64,000 bases of DNA, taken from positions 58,646-122,645 of the forward strand of contig NZ_AUXV01000016.1 in NCBI RefSeq assembly GCF_001625575.1. The letters are read 5' to 3'. The stretch is from Pseudoalteromonas luteoviolacea S2607. Lineage in GTDB: Bacteria > Pseudomonadota > Gammaproteobacteria > Enterobacterales > Alteromonadaceae. Position numbers and translations under genes: made by a program. This document shows positions 53,039-61,750 of the stretch, piece after piece. The notes under the pieces are model-generated. The model was not told the origin of the DNA. It saw only the letters and a program-made list of their open reading frames with translations, and ran no database searches. Every line of letters begins with the position of its first letter. The stretch's first letter is position 1.

Positions 53039-53593
53039 ATGAATGTATATACACCCGTTGTTACCCAGCAAGGGATAAATGCAGCGGTGAGTGCCCTTGA
53101 ACAAGGGGTTAAAATCCAAATTGGTCATATTGCAGTCGGTGATTCAGGTTATACACCTGATAGAAACCAAACCGCTCTGAAAAGCCAAAAAAACACGGCG
53201 CCAGTATCTGGTGCAGAAGTTGTCGGTAACGGCCAGTTTCATGTAACTGCTGAGTTCACTGATAATAAGCAATATGCGGTCAAAGAGGTCGGCTTCTATC
53301 TAAATGATCATGCAGACGAAAGTCAGAGAACATTATTTGCGGTGTGGTCTCACCCCGAAAATGTGCTTTTTTATCAGACTCCGATAGCGAAAATTGTACA
53401 AGGGTTTGATTTATTACTGTCGGCTGTTCCGCCAGATAGCCTTGATTTCAATGTAACAGGCGATTTGAGCCTCTATTATGCTGATGAATTTGCAGCGATG
53501 ACAATTGCACAGACGCAGATGGCCACGGCTCAAGTTCAATCCAATCATAGGCAAATACAGTTCAATGAACGTCTACTGGCTGTAGGAGCTTAA
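53039..53593 (+). CDS. P2 gpH-like fibre adaptor, copy 2
   Basis: 184 residues, same length and pattern as copy 1 (VVTQQGINAAVSALEQGVKIQIGHIAVGDSG; KEVGFYLND; LFAVWS; QGFDLLLSAVP). N-terminal adaptor only, no shaft. Fibre D follows 1 base later. Confidence 0.85.
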   Translation: MNVYTPVVTQQGINAAVSALEQGVKIQIGHIAVGDSGYTPDRNQTALKSQKNTAPVSGAEVVGNGQFHVTAEFTDNKQYAVKEVGFYLNDHADESQRTLFAVWSHPENVLFYQTPIAKIVQGFDLLLSAVPPDSLDFNVTGDLSLYYADEFAAMTIAQTQMATAQVQSNHRQIQFNERLLAVGA

Positions 53594-53594
53594 C

Positions 53595-54407
53595 ATGGCT
53601 GGTATTACGCAAAGAATGGCTGAGCTGACAAGCTCAAATACCAAACTCAGTTTAGATGTCAGTAGCCTAACGTCAGAAGTTTCAAGTGTGCTCAACAGCA
53701 TGCACTCAGAGCTTAAAGCTTTACCAAGCAGAGTCAATGGCATGATGGATGCTCATCACTATGTATCTCATCAAGGAGATGATGTGACAGCTGATGGTAC
53801 TAGCGCAAAGCCATTTAAGTCGATTAAACGCGCAATCGAAAGCACACCTGAAAATTGCGTTTGCACGATTCAATTGATACCAGACGGCAAGAGCACGCCA
53901 TTTGTGATCGATGAACTAATTGATTTAGGCCGCAGAGCTGTTGAGATTAGATTCGTTGGCAATGAAATCCATCTAGATGACAAAATTACAACGGTATTTA
54001 ATTGCGCCCCCCACGGTAGCTTGCAGTTTTCTAACTGGGGTGGAGCATCTGGTAGCATTTCGATGTCCAGTAATAAAACACTGATGTATGCAAAGGCGGG
54101 CGCAAATCTTCATATAGGTGGATACGAATCAACATTTTTGGATATAACAGGCAATGCTCACCTGACCTTAATGCAAGGGAGTTACACGAGTGCGCGTGGT
54201 ATTTCTTCAATTTCATTGAGTCGTTTTCGGTTGAAAAATGCCGAAGCACCAGCGGGTAAAAAAGTAACTGCCTTTGCATCTCGGTATGCAGGTAGTTGTT
54301 TTGTAAACAACTGGCAAAGCACTTTTCCTGAGGGAGTATTTACTTACTCTGAGTCTTCTAACCAAATACACACTGTATTTAACAGCTTACATGTTGTGAC
54401 TACTTAG
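53595..54407 (+). CDS. Fibre protein D, right-handed beta-helix type
   Basis: 270 residues. N-terminal Ser/Leu-rich coiled coil (about 5-45), then YVSHQGDDVTADGTSAKPF and KSIKRAIE, the entry motif of pectate-lyase-like beta-helix proteins, followed by short repeated turns (VEIRFVGNEIHL, LQFSNWGGASGSISM). Such spikes often bind or cut polysaccharide; no catalytic set is evident. Pairs with the chaperone at 54420. Confidence 0.72.
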   Translation: MAGITQRMAELTSSNTKLSLDVSSLTSEVSSVLNSMHSELKALPSRVNGMMDAHHYVSHQGDDVTADGTSAKPFKSIKRAIESTPENCVCTIQLIPDGKSTPFVIDELIDLGRRAVEIRFVGNEIHLDDKITTVFNCAPHGSLQFSNWGGASGSISMSSNKTLMYAKAGANLHIGGYESTFLDITGNAHLTLMQGSYTSARGISSISLSRFRLKNAEAPAGKKVTAFASRYAGSCFVNNWQSTFPEGVFTYSESSNQIHTVFNSLHVVTT

Positions 54408-54419
54408 GAGTATATTTCT

Positions 54420-54725
54420 ATGGATATTACTATTTGTGGCCAAACGGTGTTTGGTGTCATCAACAGCGAAGAAGATTACCAGTACTTGAAATCTTTGGGT
54501 TTCGACTCTGCCGCAACCGAAAAGGCAATTGATCAGCTTAAATGGAGCTCGATTAGAACCAAAAGAAACCAACTACTTGCTGAGTCTGATTTCACACAAA
54601 TGTCAGACATCGATCTTTCTGATGATATGAAGCAGCAATGGTCCCTTTATCGCAAAGCGCTACGCGCAATACCGCAAACTTATTCATCTGTCGAAGACGT
54701 TGAATGGCCAAAAGAGCCATCATAG
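54420..54725 (+). CDS. Phage tail assembly chaperone-like protein (Phage_tail_APC family)
   Basis: 101 residues. Contains the family signature: IRTKRNQLLAESDFTQMSD, then QWSLYRKALRAIPQ and a C-terminal EWP. Folds or caps the fibre encoded immediately upstream. Confirms that small genes after fibre genes here are chaperones. Confidence 0.82.
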   Translation: MDITICGQTVFGVINSEEDYQYLKSLGFDSAATEKAIDQLKWSSIRTKRNQLLAESDFTQMSDIDLSDDMKQQWSLYRKALRAIPQTYSSVEDVEWPKEPS

Positions 54726-54751
54726 CGGCTACTTTTCTCTTTCCCTTATTT

Positions 54752-54791
54752 GTCCAAAGCAAACGCTTGCACAGAGTTACTTAGCTTTGGA
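54752..54791 (+). other. Inverted repeat in 102-base gap before fibre E
   Basis: CCAAAGC ... GCTTTGG, arms 7 bases, 26-base loop, no T run. Purpose unclear; no terminator like those of cassettes A-C is found here. AAAGGAAAC ribosome site precedes the next ATG. Confidence 0.3.
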
Positions 54792-54827
54792 TTGAAACAA
54801 AAATACAATTTAAAAGGAAACTTATAG

Positions 54828-55616
54828 ATGTCTACACAAGCAAAAACGCTTGAACAGCTAATTACCGAGCTGCACGCCACTAATGGTGAACTTGTTACAG
54901 CTAATAATGAACTTACGAGTACAGTTGTTGACAAGATGGGCACGATTGATGCGGCACTTACTAATGCGCAAGCTGGCGTAAATACTGCTATTTCTACAGC
55001 GGATAGTCGCATTAGCCAAGCGATTTTGAACTTGGCGCAGAGTCATGCGGATATGCGTATCAATTATTATGACCGCAAAGTGCATACGAAAGATACTTTG
55101 GTACAAGATAATGCTTTGGTAGCAGACCCTAATGACGAGTCCAAGTCAATCTGGGTTAGGGTACCAAATGGTGGAGATTGGAGCGGCTTTCATACTTATC
55201 CTGCGGCAAATAAAATGACCAAATTACATACTGTTGCGGGTTACTCATATTCGCCGGGCTACAGTGAATCTCCTGTACAGTATGCGCGAGACTGGAGTCG
55301 CACATATATGCAGTTTATTCTGACTAACTCTGAGGCGAGCAGCGAGCAAATCAATGAAAATATTGCATCTCAAGGTGTTGATATTAATACCTCACTTACA
55401 GGTGGTTGGTGGAATGGCTCTTCAGTGAGAGATATTCCTTCTATGCAAATCTCTGGATTGCATGTCTATAGCAGCTTATTTGTTCGGTTGGTTAATGTTG
55501 TGTCTGACGGAGTTTCTGAGCCTGGTGATAAACAGCCTCAAAACATCATTCAATTTGGTGGCAGTTGTAATTTTGCGATTGACCGCGTTGTTAACTACCC
55601 TCGAATTCCAGCATAG
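54828..55616 (+). CDS. Fibre protein E
   Basis: 262 residues. N-terminal coiled coil (LEQLITELHATNGELVTANNEL, DSRISQAILNLAQSH), analogous to but not the same as the A-C leader. C-terminal domain from about 80 is Trp/Tyr/Ser-rich (GDWSGFHTYPAAN, GWWNGSSVRD) and ends FAIDRVVNYPRIPA. Companion at 55624 belongs to the A/B companion family. Confidence 0.68.
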   Translation: MSTQAKTLEQLITELHATNGELVTANNELTSTVVDKMGTIDAALTNAQAGVNTAISTADSRISQAILNLAQSHADMRINYYDRKVHTKDTLVQDNALVADPNDESKSIWVRVPNGGDWSGFHTYPAANKMTKLHTVAGYSYSPGYSESPVQYARDWSRTYMQFILTNSEASSEQINENIASQGVDINTSLTGGWWNGSSVRDIPSMQISGLHVYSSLFVRLVNVVSDGVSEPGDKQPQNIIQFGGSCNFAIDRVVNYPRIPA

Positions 55617-55623
55617 GTGAAGC

Positions 55624-55980
55624 ATGACTGAAAATATTGAATCTGAATTCAAAGATACTTCCGTCGTATATGAAAAAGAAGCGCAACGTAGCCGTATTCA
55701 TTATGCAGTTGCAGACTCTGATTCTTTACTTGGTACAACTTCGGACACAGTACATTTACTGCTCGTTGAATTTGCCAAATTAAGCAAAGCAATTGTGGCT
55801 GCTACATCACTTGAAGAAGTAAAAGCTGCAGCAAAACCGCCAGCTGATATGTTTGCACCTTTGTTAGATAAGCACTTGGCTAATCAGTTGACATTTCCTT
55901 ATCAACACAAAGAAATTGCTCGTGTATATGATGAAATATCGACGCGCGCGCAGGGTGTTGCTGATATCATCAAACCTTAA
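55624..55980 (+). CDS. Fibre-E companion protein (DSxLGxTSD family)
   Basis: 118 residues. ADSDSLLGTTSDTVHLLLVE is almost the same as in the A companion, followed by TSLEEVKAA and LTFPYQHKE. Third member of this companion family in the island. Confidence 0.65.
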   Translation: MTENIESEFKDTSVVYEKEAQRSRIHYAVADSDSLLGTTSDTVHLLLVEFAKLSKAIVAATSLEEVKAAAKPPADMFAPLLDKHLANQLTFPYQHKEIARVYDEISTRAQGVADIIKP

Positions 55981-56007
55981 AAATTTTAACCAACCCAAGA
56001 ACCCACT

Positions 56008-56847
56008 ATGAACTCCCAGTACTTTGATTTCTCTGCGCTGCCTGCGCCGGACATCATTGAGCAACTGGACTATGAAGCTATTTACCAAGCTAGAGTAGAA
56101 AGATTTAAATCAATAGCGCCCCAATATGCTGACGCGCTAGAACTTGAAAGCGATCCACTGACTGTATGTCTGCAAGTGGAAAGTTATCGAGAGCTATTGT
56201 TGCGTCAGCGTATCAATGAAGCTGCATATAGCAACTTATTGGCCACTGCGAAAAGTAGTGATTTAGATCAGCTTGGTGTGTTTTATGGTTTAGTGCGTGC
56301 CGAGGGTGAAGAAGACGGTAACTACCGTCTTCGCATTCGGCAAAAAACATTGGCGTCCAGTACTGCCGGCAGCAAAGATCATTACCGCAATGCAGCATTA
56401 ACAGCTGCTCCAAATACTATTCAAGATGTTGAAGTGGATAGTCCAACCCCTGGGCGCGTACGCGTCTCAATTCTATTTCAAGACAAAGAGCATGCAGATG
56501 CTTTATTGCAACAAGTAAGAAGCCACATATTGAGTGATCAGGTCAAAGTTTTAACTGATCAGGTCGAGGTTAATCATGCTGAAGAAGTCCCGATTGATGT
56601 TAAAGCAGATATTTATCTGCAAGACAATGTACCGAACTGGGTATTTACTCAACTGGAAGGTAAGCTGCGTGAAGCTTGGCAAGAGACCATGGCACTTGGT
56701 GTGGCAATGACGCCTAGCTGGCTGAGCGCTCAACTACACGTTGAAGGCGTTAAACACGTTGAAATACACACCCCTGACTCTTTAATTGATATAGCTTCCA
56801 ATCAATATGCTCAACTAGGGCAAATTCAATTATGTCTCATCACTTAA
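56008..56847 (+). CDS. P2 gpJ-like baseplate wedge protein, copy 3
   Basis: 279 residues, same length as copy 1. LPAPDIIEQLDYEAIYQ, YRELLLRQRINEAA and LDQLGVFYGLVR match copies 1 and 2; C-terminal HVEGVKHVEIHTP. Overlaps copy 3 of I by 16 bases, so translation is coupled. Confidence 0.87.
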   Translation: MNSQYFDFSALPAPDIIEQLDYEAIYQARVERFKSIAPQYADALELESDPLTVCLQVESYRELLLRQRINEAAYSNLLATAKSSDLDQLGVFYGLVRAEGEEDGNYRLRIRQKTLASSTAGSKDHYRNAALTAAPNTIQDVEVDSPTPGRVRVSILFQDKEHADALLQQVRSHILSDQVKVLTDQVEVNHAEEVPIDVKADIYLQDNVPNWVFTQLEGKLREAWQETMALGVAMTPSWLSAQLHVEGVKHVEIHTPDSLIDIASNQYAQLGQIQLCLIT

Positions 56848-57686
56848 AAACTGATAGCGATGCGTTATTGCCATACAACCATAGTGATCTGCAAGCAGCC
56901 GTCGTAGAACACGGCCAACTTGAAGCCGTGCTCGGTGAAGGTGTGCAATTACTGCGTGGCTTTAAGTCCCATCCAAAACAATCCTTGTTACCTTGGTTGA
57001 TATGGGAATATGGCTTGGGCGCGTTGGTGCCTTACCTTGACGACTTAGATCAGGTTTTACAGCAAGGACTTGCCTGGCAACGTATCCGTGGTACACAAAA
57101 AAGTTTAGAAATGGCCTTTGATTGGCTAGGTTTTTCTATTTCAGATGTGGAAGAGTCCAAGTCTTATCGGCATTTCTATCGCTACCAGTGTCATTTAAAT
57201 CAGCTTCCTGACCTAAATGATGTCGAACGGATGGCCCAGTTAGCTGAGTTAAGTGCGCCAGCGCGAAGTGAGTTAGTGCGTGTTACGTACAATCTAGATT
57301 TGAGAGAGCTCAAACTTTCTGCAAGTGGATTTGGAACATTACTTAGTGACCATTCTGGCTATCGACACCGACTAAAAAACGGCAAGTTACTGCGTATTAG
57401 TACACGTCGAGAACATCAAACGAATGTTGATGCTCCCGGTTCCGTTACGAGCGCGCGTGAGCGCAAACAACATTGCAACTGGCAAAGTTACTCTTCTCAA
57501 GTGCTTGGCAGTATGCGGTTAAGCAATTCAATCGTGCATAGCTTTCAGTCGGCTAACACACACAGTCGTCAAACGAGTCGTGCACACACTATTGGCCAAG
57601 CTCAATGGTTTGGTTATTGGCAGGCATCAGCGTGGTCTGAAATCAGATACCCACAGGTTATCACCTATCATCAGGCGCTACGTTGA
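56832..57686 (+). CDS. P2 gpI-like baseplate protein, copy 3, diverged
   Basis: 284 residues. Core recognisable (SLLPWLIWEYGL, RIRGTQKSLEMAFDWLGF, PARSELVRVTYN) but with a different N-terminus from copies 1 and 2. The C-terminal 120 residues are Ser/His/Arg/Gln-rich (TSARERKQHCNWQSYSSQ, HTIGQAQWFGYWQASAW), again a long extension beyond gpI. Followed by a 190-base gap with no gene seen. Confidence 0.78.
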   Translation: MSHHLKTDSDALLPYNHSDLQAAVVEHGQLEAVLGEGVQLLRGFKSHPKQSLLPWLIWEYGLGALVPYLDDLDQVLQQGLAWQRIRGTQKSLEMAFDWLGFSISDVEESKSYRHFYRYQCHLNQLPDLNDVERMAQLAELSAPARSELVRVTYNLDLRELKLSASGFGTLLSDHSGYRHRLKNGKLLRISTRREHQTNVDAPGSVTSARERKQHCNWQSYSSQVLGSMRLSNSIVHSFQSANTHSRQTSRAHTIGQAQWFGYWQASAWSEIRYPQVITYHQALR

Positions 57687-57876
57687 TTCATTTTATTACT
57701 ACTCAAAAATTAACCTAAGTTTGGTTTGAATACTTAGGTCTCCCACTAAATAACTGTATAGCAGGGATAGATACCTTGGGCTGGACATAAAGTTTCGGCT
57801 TAGTTGTTGTATTGCTTTTATTACTTAGTGAAGGCGTGAGTACGTTAAATCAAGTTAGGTAAAATAAGGAAATACA

Positions 57877-58356
57877 TTGGCTATTCTGACTCGTGCAGGG
57901 CGAACGCTTTTTGCCCAATCGATTGCACAAACACCGATATATTTGGCTTGGGGAAGCGGTGAAACACCATGGCAATCTCCTCCAGCTGAACCCATCATTG
58001 CAACTGAGCTAGCTACGCCTATTGGCTATCGAAAGGCTAAGAAAGTTGCTTTTTGTAACCCGGATGATCAAGGCGATATTCATATTCAAGGCGGGCGTTT
58101 CAGCCTATCTGAACAGCCGACTCAGCACCTTTACTGCGAATTTACTTTCGATTTTTCAGACGGTGTAGGAGAGACGGTTCGAGAGCTAGGTTTGATGTCT
58201 GGTACACAGCAGCATGCAGAACTACCCGCTGGGCTGTCTTATTTATTGCCCGACCAAGTGGCATCTCCTGGCACCTTATTATTGCTCGAACATCGCGCGC
58301 CTCTTGTGCGAGAGGAAGGTGTGAGAGAGAGCTTTGAATTTGTCGTGAGTTTTTAG
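57877..58356 (+). CDS. Tail adaptor-like protein of the third baseplate module
   Basis: 159 residues from a TTG start with AAGGAA upstream. Beta-rich, beginning AILTRAGRTLFAQSIAQ and with YLAWGSGE, GRFSLSEQPTQHLYCEFTF, VRELGLMSGT; the order resembles the H-like adaptors (start, G.G...P, EVGFY/ELGLM) but sequence is distant. Takes the place of gpH after the third J-I pair. Confidence 0.62.
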   Translation: MAILTRAGRTLFAQSIAQTPIYLAWGSGETPWQSPPAEPIIATELATPIGYRKAKKVAFCNPDDQGDIHIQGGRFSLSEQPTQHLYCEFTFDFSDGVGETVRELGLMSGTQQHAELPAGLSYLLPDQVASPGTLLLLEHRAPLVREEGVRESFEFVVSF

Positions 58357-58365
58357 AGGTTTTTT

Positions 58366-60330
58366 ATGCTTGATGATTATTATGAAAAATTTCATGCAGA
58401 CTCTGGTTATGAAAGACTGTTATTCAGAGCTGGAAAAGGTCTGCAAAGTAGGGAATTAAATGACCTACAATCTCAAGTCGGCCATCATTTAAAAGGCGTA
58501 GCAGATGTTTTGCTTAAAGATGGTGACTTAGTCAAAGGCGGCGAGCTGGTCGTTGATTCAGACTCAGCTAGTGCCTTGATCACCGAAGGTGACGTATACA
58601 TGGCTGGTCAGGTACGTCCTGTCCCAAGTGGTGTTGTACCCATTGATATGTCTGCGACTGTTGACGTCGGTGTATGGTTGACCCACAAAGTGATCACCGA
58701 AGAGCAAGACCCTAGTTTGCGAGATCCCGCTGTCGACGCGATTAACTTTGACGAGCCCGGTGCCGCACGTTTGCAGCAGATCTGTCAATGGGGTTTGCTG
58801 AGCGATGCACTTGGCCCTGACGAAGCATTTTATCCTGTCCATCGCATTGAACAAGGTACTTTAATAATCAAGCAGCCGCCACCTCAGCTGGATGCTGTGA
58901 CTCAGGCGTTGGCTCGATATGACCGTGAAGCCAATGGTGGCAGTTATGTTGTACAGGGCATGGCATTAAGCTATCGAGGTGCTGAACAAGGTGTACAAAG
59001 CTTTAGTCTTGAAGAAGGTAAAGCACACATTGAAGGCTATGAAGTCGCCTTTGCAACATCTCGTACAACCGAATTTGATTATGATCCAGACATTGGTGAA
59101 GTCAAAGAGGAACCAAAGACATTTTTGGCTGATGATCAAGGCATTATGCGGATGGATACGGACTTCTTTCCAGTGAAATCCATTGATGAAGTCAATGTTA
59201 CTGTTGAAAAAGTGACACAACTGACACGTGGACAGCTGGCTGGTGGTGAAGACTTATTGCCTGATGAATCGGTGTTAGAAATTCTTAGTATTAAGCAAGG
59301 GGATACAGTTTATACCCAAGGTGCCGACTTTATATTTTTGCGTAACCACATCAGCTGGCAGTTGAGTGGCCAAGAGCCAGCAGGCGGCAGTTTATACGAG
59401 GTGACATATCGTTATCGAAAACAATTGACCGTTGATTTCGATGAGTATGGGTTTAGCCTCGATAAGCAGTTAGCTGATGGTGGGCATATTGTCGACAATA
59501 CGCTGGTGACGATTGATTACCAGTGGTATCGACCTAGGATCGATTTAATCGTGCTTGATAGATTTGGTCAAATTAAACGGATCAAAGGTCAGGCCGCGCA
59601 TCAATTTCCTATTGCACCAAAAGCGCCAGCGCATCACTTAGCACTGGCACAAGTCACCCAATCTTGGTTGTCTAGCGAAGCGCCACATATTGAAAACTTG
59701 GCGGTAAGAGCCGTCTCAATGTCACAGCTTGAGCACATGCAAAACCAAATTGGCGACCTGTACCAACTGCTTGCCGTTGAACGTTTACGTAATGATGCTA
59801 ATAGCCAAGACCCCGCAAGTAAATATGGCGTTTTTGTTGATCCGTTTATTGACGATGACATGCGTGACGCGGGTATTGAGCAGACTGCGGCAGTGGTTGA
59901 TGGTGAATTGGTTTTGCCTTTAGAAGCCGATGTCCACCAGTTGCAAGTTCCAAATGGCAGAGCTTTGACATTGCCGTATGAACTTGAAGATATTCTGGAG
60001 CAGCCAAAGCAAACTGGCAGCATGAAAATCAATCCATATATGGCTTTTGAGCCAATTCCGGCGGACGTTCGTCTAACGCCAAGTGTCGATCATTGGACAC
60101 AGACTCATACCAACGTTGCAAGCTCAATTACAAGAAGGTTTTGGGGCGGGCGAGGCATTAGGGTCCGCACGCAAACTGTTAGTACAACCCAGGTGATCAG
60201 CAGTTCTGTTCGTCGAGCAGAATTCTTAAGAAGGCGCTGGGTTAGCTTTTCTCTATCAGGGTTTGATGCGGGCGAAGCGCTAGAGCAACTCACATTTGAT
60301 GGCATCACAGTTATACCGGAGGGACAATGA
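58366..60330 (+). CDS. DUF4815 phage tail protein
   Basis: 654 residues, the largest protein of the island. The start DDYYEKFHADSGYERLLFRAGKGLQSRELNDLQ is that of DUF4815 proteins of large phages, thought to be baseplate/fibre structural. Beta-rich throughout, with YRYRKQLTVDFDEYGF and DYQWYRPRIDLIVLDR. Ends overlapping the next gene by 4 bases (ATGA). Near the end, RGIRVRTQTVSTTQVISSSVRR. Confidence 0.8.
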   Translation: MLDDYYEKFHADSGYERLLFRAGKGLQSRELNDLQSQVGHHLKGVADVLLKDGDLVKGGELVVDSDSASALITEGDVYMAGQVRPVPSGVVPIDMSATVDVGVWLTHKVITEEQDPSLRDPAVDAINFDEPGAARLQQICQWGLLSDALGPDEAFYPVHRIEQGTLIIKQPPPQLDAVTQALARYDREANGGSYVVQGMALSYRGAEQGVQSFSLEEGKAHIEGYEVAFATSRTTEFDYDPDIGEVKEEPKTFLADDQGIMRMDTDFFPVKSIDEVNVTVEKVTQLTRGQLAGGEDLLPDESVLEILSIKQGDTVYTQGADFIFLRNHISWQLSGQEPAGGSLYEVTYRYRKQLTVDFDEYGFSLDKQLADGGHIVDNTLVTIDYQWYRPRIDLIVLDRFGQIKRIKGQAAHQFPIAPKAPAHHLALAQVTQSWLSSEAPHIENLAVRAVSMSQLEHMQNQIGDLYQLLAVERLRNDANSQDPASKYGVFVDPFIDDDMRDAGIEQTAAVVDGELVLPLEADVHQLQVPNGRALTLPYELEDILEQPKQTGSMKINPYMAFEPIPADVRLTPSVDHWTQTHTNVASSITRRFWGGRGIRVRTQTVSTTQVISSSVRRAEFLRRRWVSFSLSGFDAGEALEQLTFDGITVIPEGQ

Positions 60331-61514
60331 CCATAAAAGCCGATGCTCAAGGCCGATTATCAGGCCGATTTTATATCCCTAGCAATGTGCCTGTGGGCAG
60401 TAAGTCTGTTCGCTTTACTGGTGCACAAGGCTCAAGAGGGGAGGCCACTTACACAGGTAGTGGTACGATCCGTACGCAAACAGTACGTCGAGTGAATAAC
60501 GTATTGCAGTGGCGCTTTGACCCACTAGCACAAACCTTTACATTACCAGAGTTACGCTTTATTGCAGGTGTGGAGCTGTGGTTTAAGAAAATTGGTGAAA
60601 AAGCGGTTCGAGTTCAAATCCGAGAAACTGACCTTGGTTTGCCAAACGATACTGTCATTGCGGAAACATCTTTACCAGTAAGCCAATTGCAAGCCAGCGG
60701 CCCGACGCTATTTGAATTTGCTCCCGTATCACTCAATGCAGGTCAAGAATATGCAATTGTTGTGTTGAGTGATGATGCAACGCACGAAGTGGCGATTGCG
60801 GAACTTGGTAAATTCGACCGAAGCAGTGGCTGGGTTACCAGCCAGCCATATCAAGTTGGTGTATTACTTTCTTCAAGTAATGCGTCTACTTGGACACCAC
60901 ATCAAAATCGAGACTTGAGCTTTCGTTTGAAAGCAGCTCGATTTACGAGCACAGAAAGCAGTGTTGAGCTGGGCGAAATCAATTTGGCAGAACACAGTGA
61001 CCTACTTGCCATGGCGGTGATTGAACGACCGAGCAGTGAAACACAGCTTCACTTTGAGTTTAGCGGAGCGCAAAGTGGGGAGTTTAATTTGCAAGAGTCT
61101 CAGGCACTGCGTTTACCAAACAAACTCAACGAGACTTTAAAAGTGCGCGCCAAACTGGCAGGCACAGCTACGCAATCACCAGTTTTATTCGATAGCGTAC
61201 AAGCTGCTTTGGGTAAAGTTAGCAATGATGCCGATTATGTCACACGAGCAATCCCTTGCCGCTTAGGTGGTAGCTTAAAAGTGAGCTTTGAAGCACAGTT
61301 GCCTGGTACCGCAAAAGTTGAAGCATTTATCGAGCAACAAGGGCAGTGGTTAAACATACCTTTGAAAACAACCCAACCTGAAGGGGATGGCTGGTTACTG
61401 TGTAACTATGAATACGCTAATCTTGCGGATGCTCAGTCACGAGTGAAATTGGTGCTTTCTGGCACCCATGTAGACAGACCAAGAGTGCGCTCACTTCGTG
61501 CATTCTCTGTATAG
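60327..61514 (+). CDS. Tail structural protein coupled to DUF4815
   Basis: 395 residues, beta-rich. LQWRFDPLAQTFTLPELRFIAGVELWFKK resembles the latter part of long DUF4815-containing proteins, where the two halves may be one chain. Here they are separate genes overlapping by 4 bases. No frameshift is needed to explain the overlap. Surface role inferred. Confidence 0.65.
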   Translation: MTIKADAQGRLSGRFYIPSNVPVGSKSVRFTGAQGSRGEATYTGSGTIRTQTVRRVNNVLQWRFDPLAQTFTLPELRFIAGVELWFKKIGEKAVRVQIRETDLGLPNDTVIAETSLPVSQLQASGPTLFEFAPVSLNAGQEYAIVVLSDDATHEVAIAELGKFDRSSGWVTSQPYQVGVLLSSSNASTWTPHQNRDLSFRLKAARFTSTESSVELGEINLAEHSDLLAMAVIERPSSETQLHFEFSGAQSGEFNLQESQALRLPNKLNETLKVRAKLAGTATQSPVLFDSVQAALGKVSNDADYVTRAIPCRLGGSLKVSFEAQLPGTAKVEAFIEQQGQWLNIPLKTTQPEGDGWLLCNYEYANLADAQSRVKLVLSGTHVDRPRVRSLRAFSV

Positions 61515-61522
61515 GGGGTGTT

Positions 61523-61741
61523 ATGACCGATGACAAAACCCCATTTTACTCTTTGCCCTTACCCCATCCAGACAATTTACTACAACAGGATGTACTACGC
61601 ATAAAGTACGCGCTTACCGGCGTGGACAGGCTCATGTACATGCAAACCAACCTTCGTCGTCAGCAAGATGAGCTGTTGAACGAAAAACTTAGACGAGTAA
61701 AGCTAAACCAGCTACTCGGCGAACCACTATTAACAATATAA
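61523..61741 (+). CDS. Small conserved tail-module protein
   Basis: 72 residues, charged, helical C-terminal half (MYMQTNLRRQQDELLNEKLRR) after a Pro-rich start (FYSLPLPHPDN). GGGGG ribosome site precedes the ATG. Between the DUF4815 partner and fibre F. No family recognised. Confidence 0.6.
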   Translation: MTDDKTPFYSLPLPHPDNLLQQDVLRIKYALTGVDRLMYMQTNLRRQQDELLNEKLRRVKLNQLLGEPLLTI

Positions 61742-61750
61742 GAGGACATT

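Noticed and set aside
60300..60345. Programmed frameshift joining DUF4815 and the next gene
   Set aside because: A plain 4-base ATGA overlap explains the junction; no slippery heptamer with a following structure was evident.
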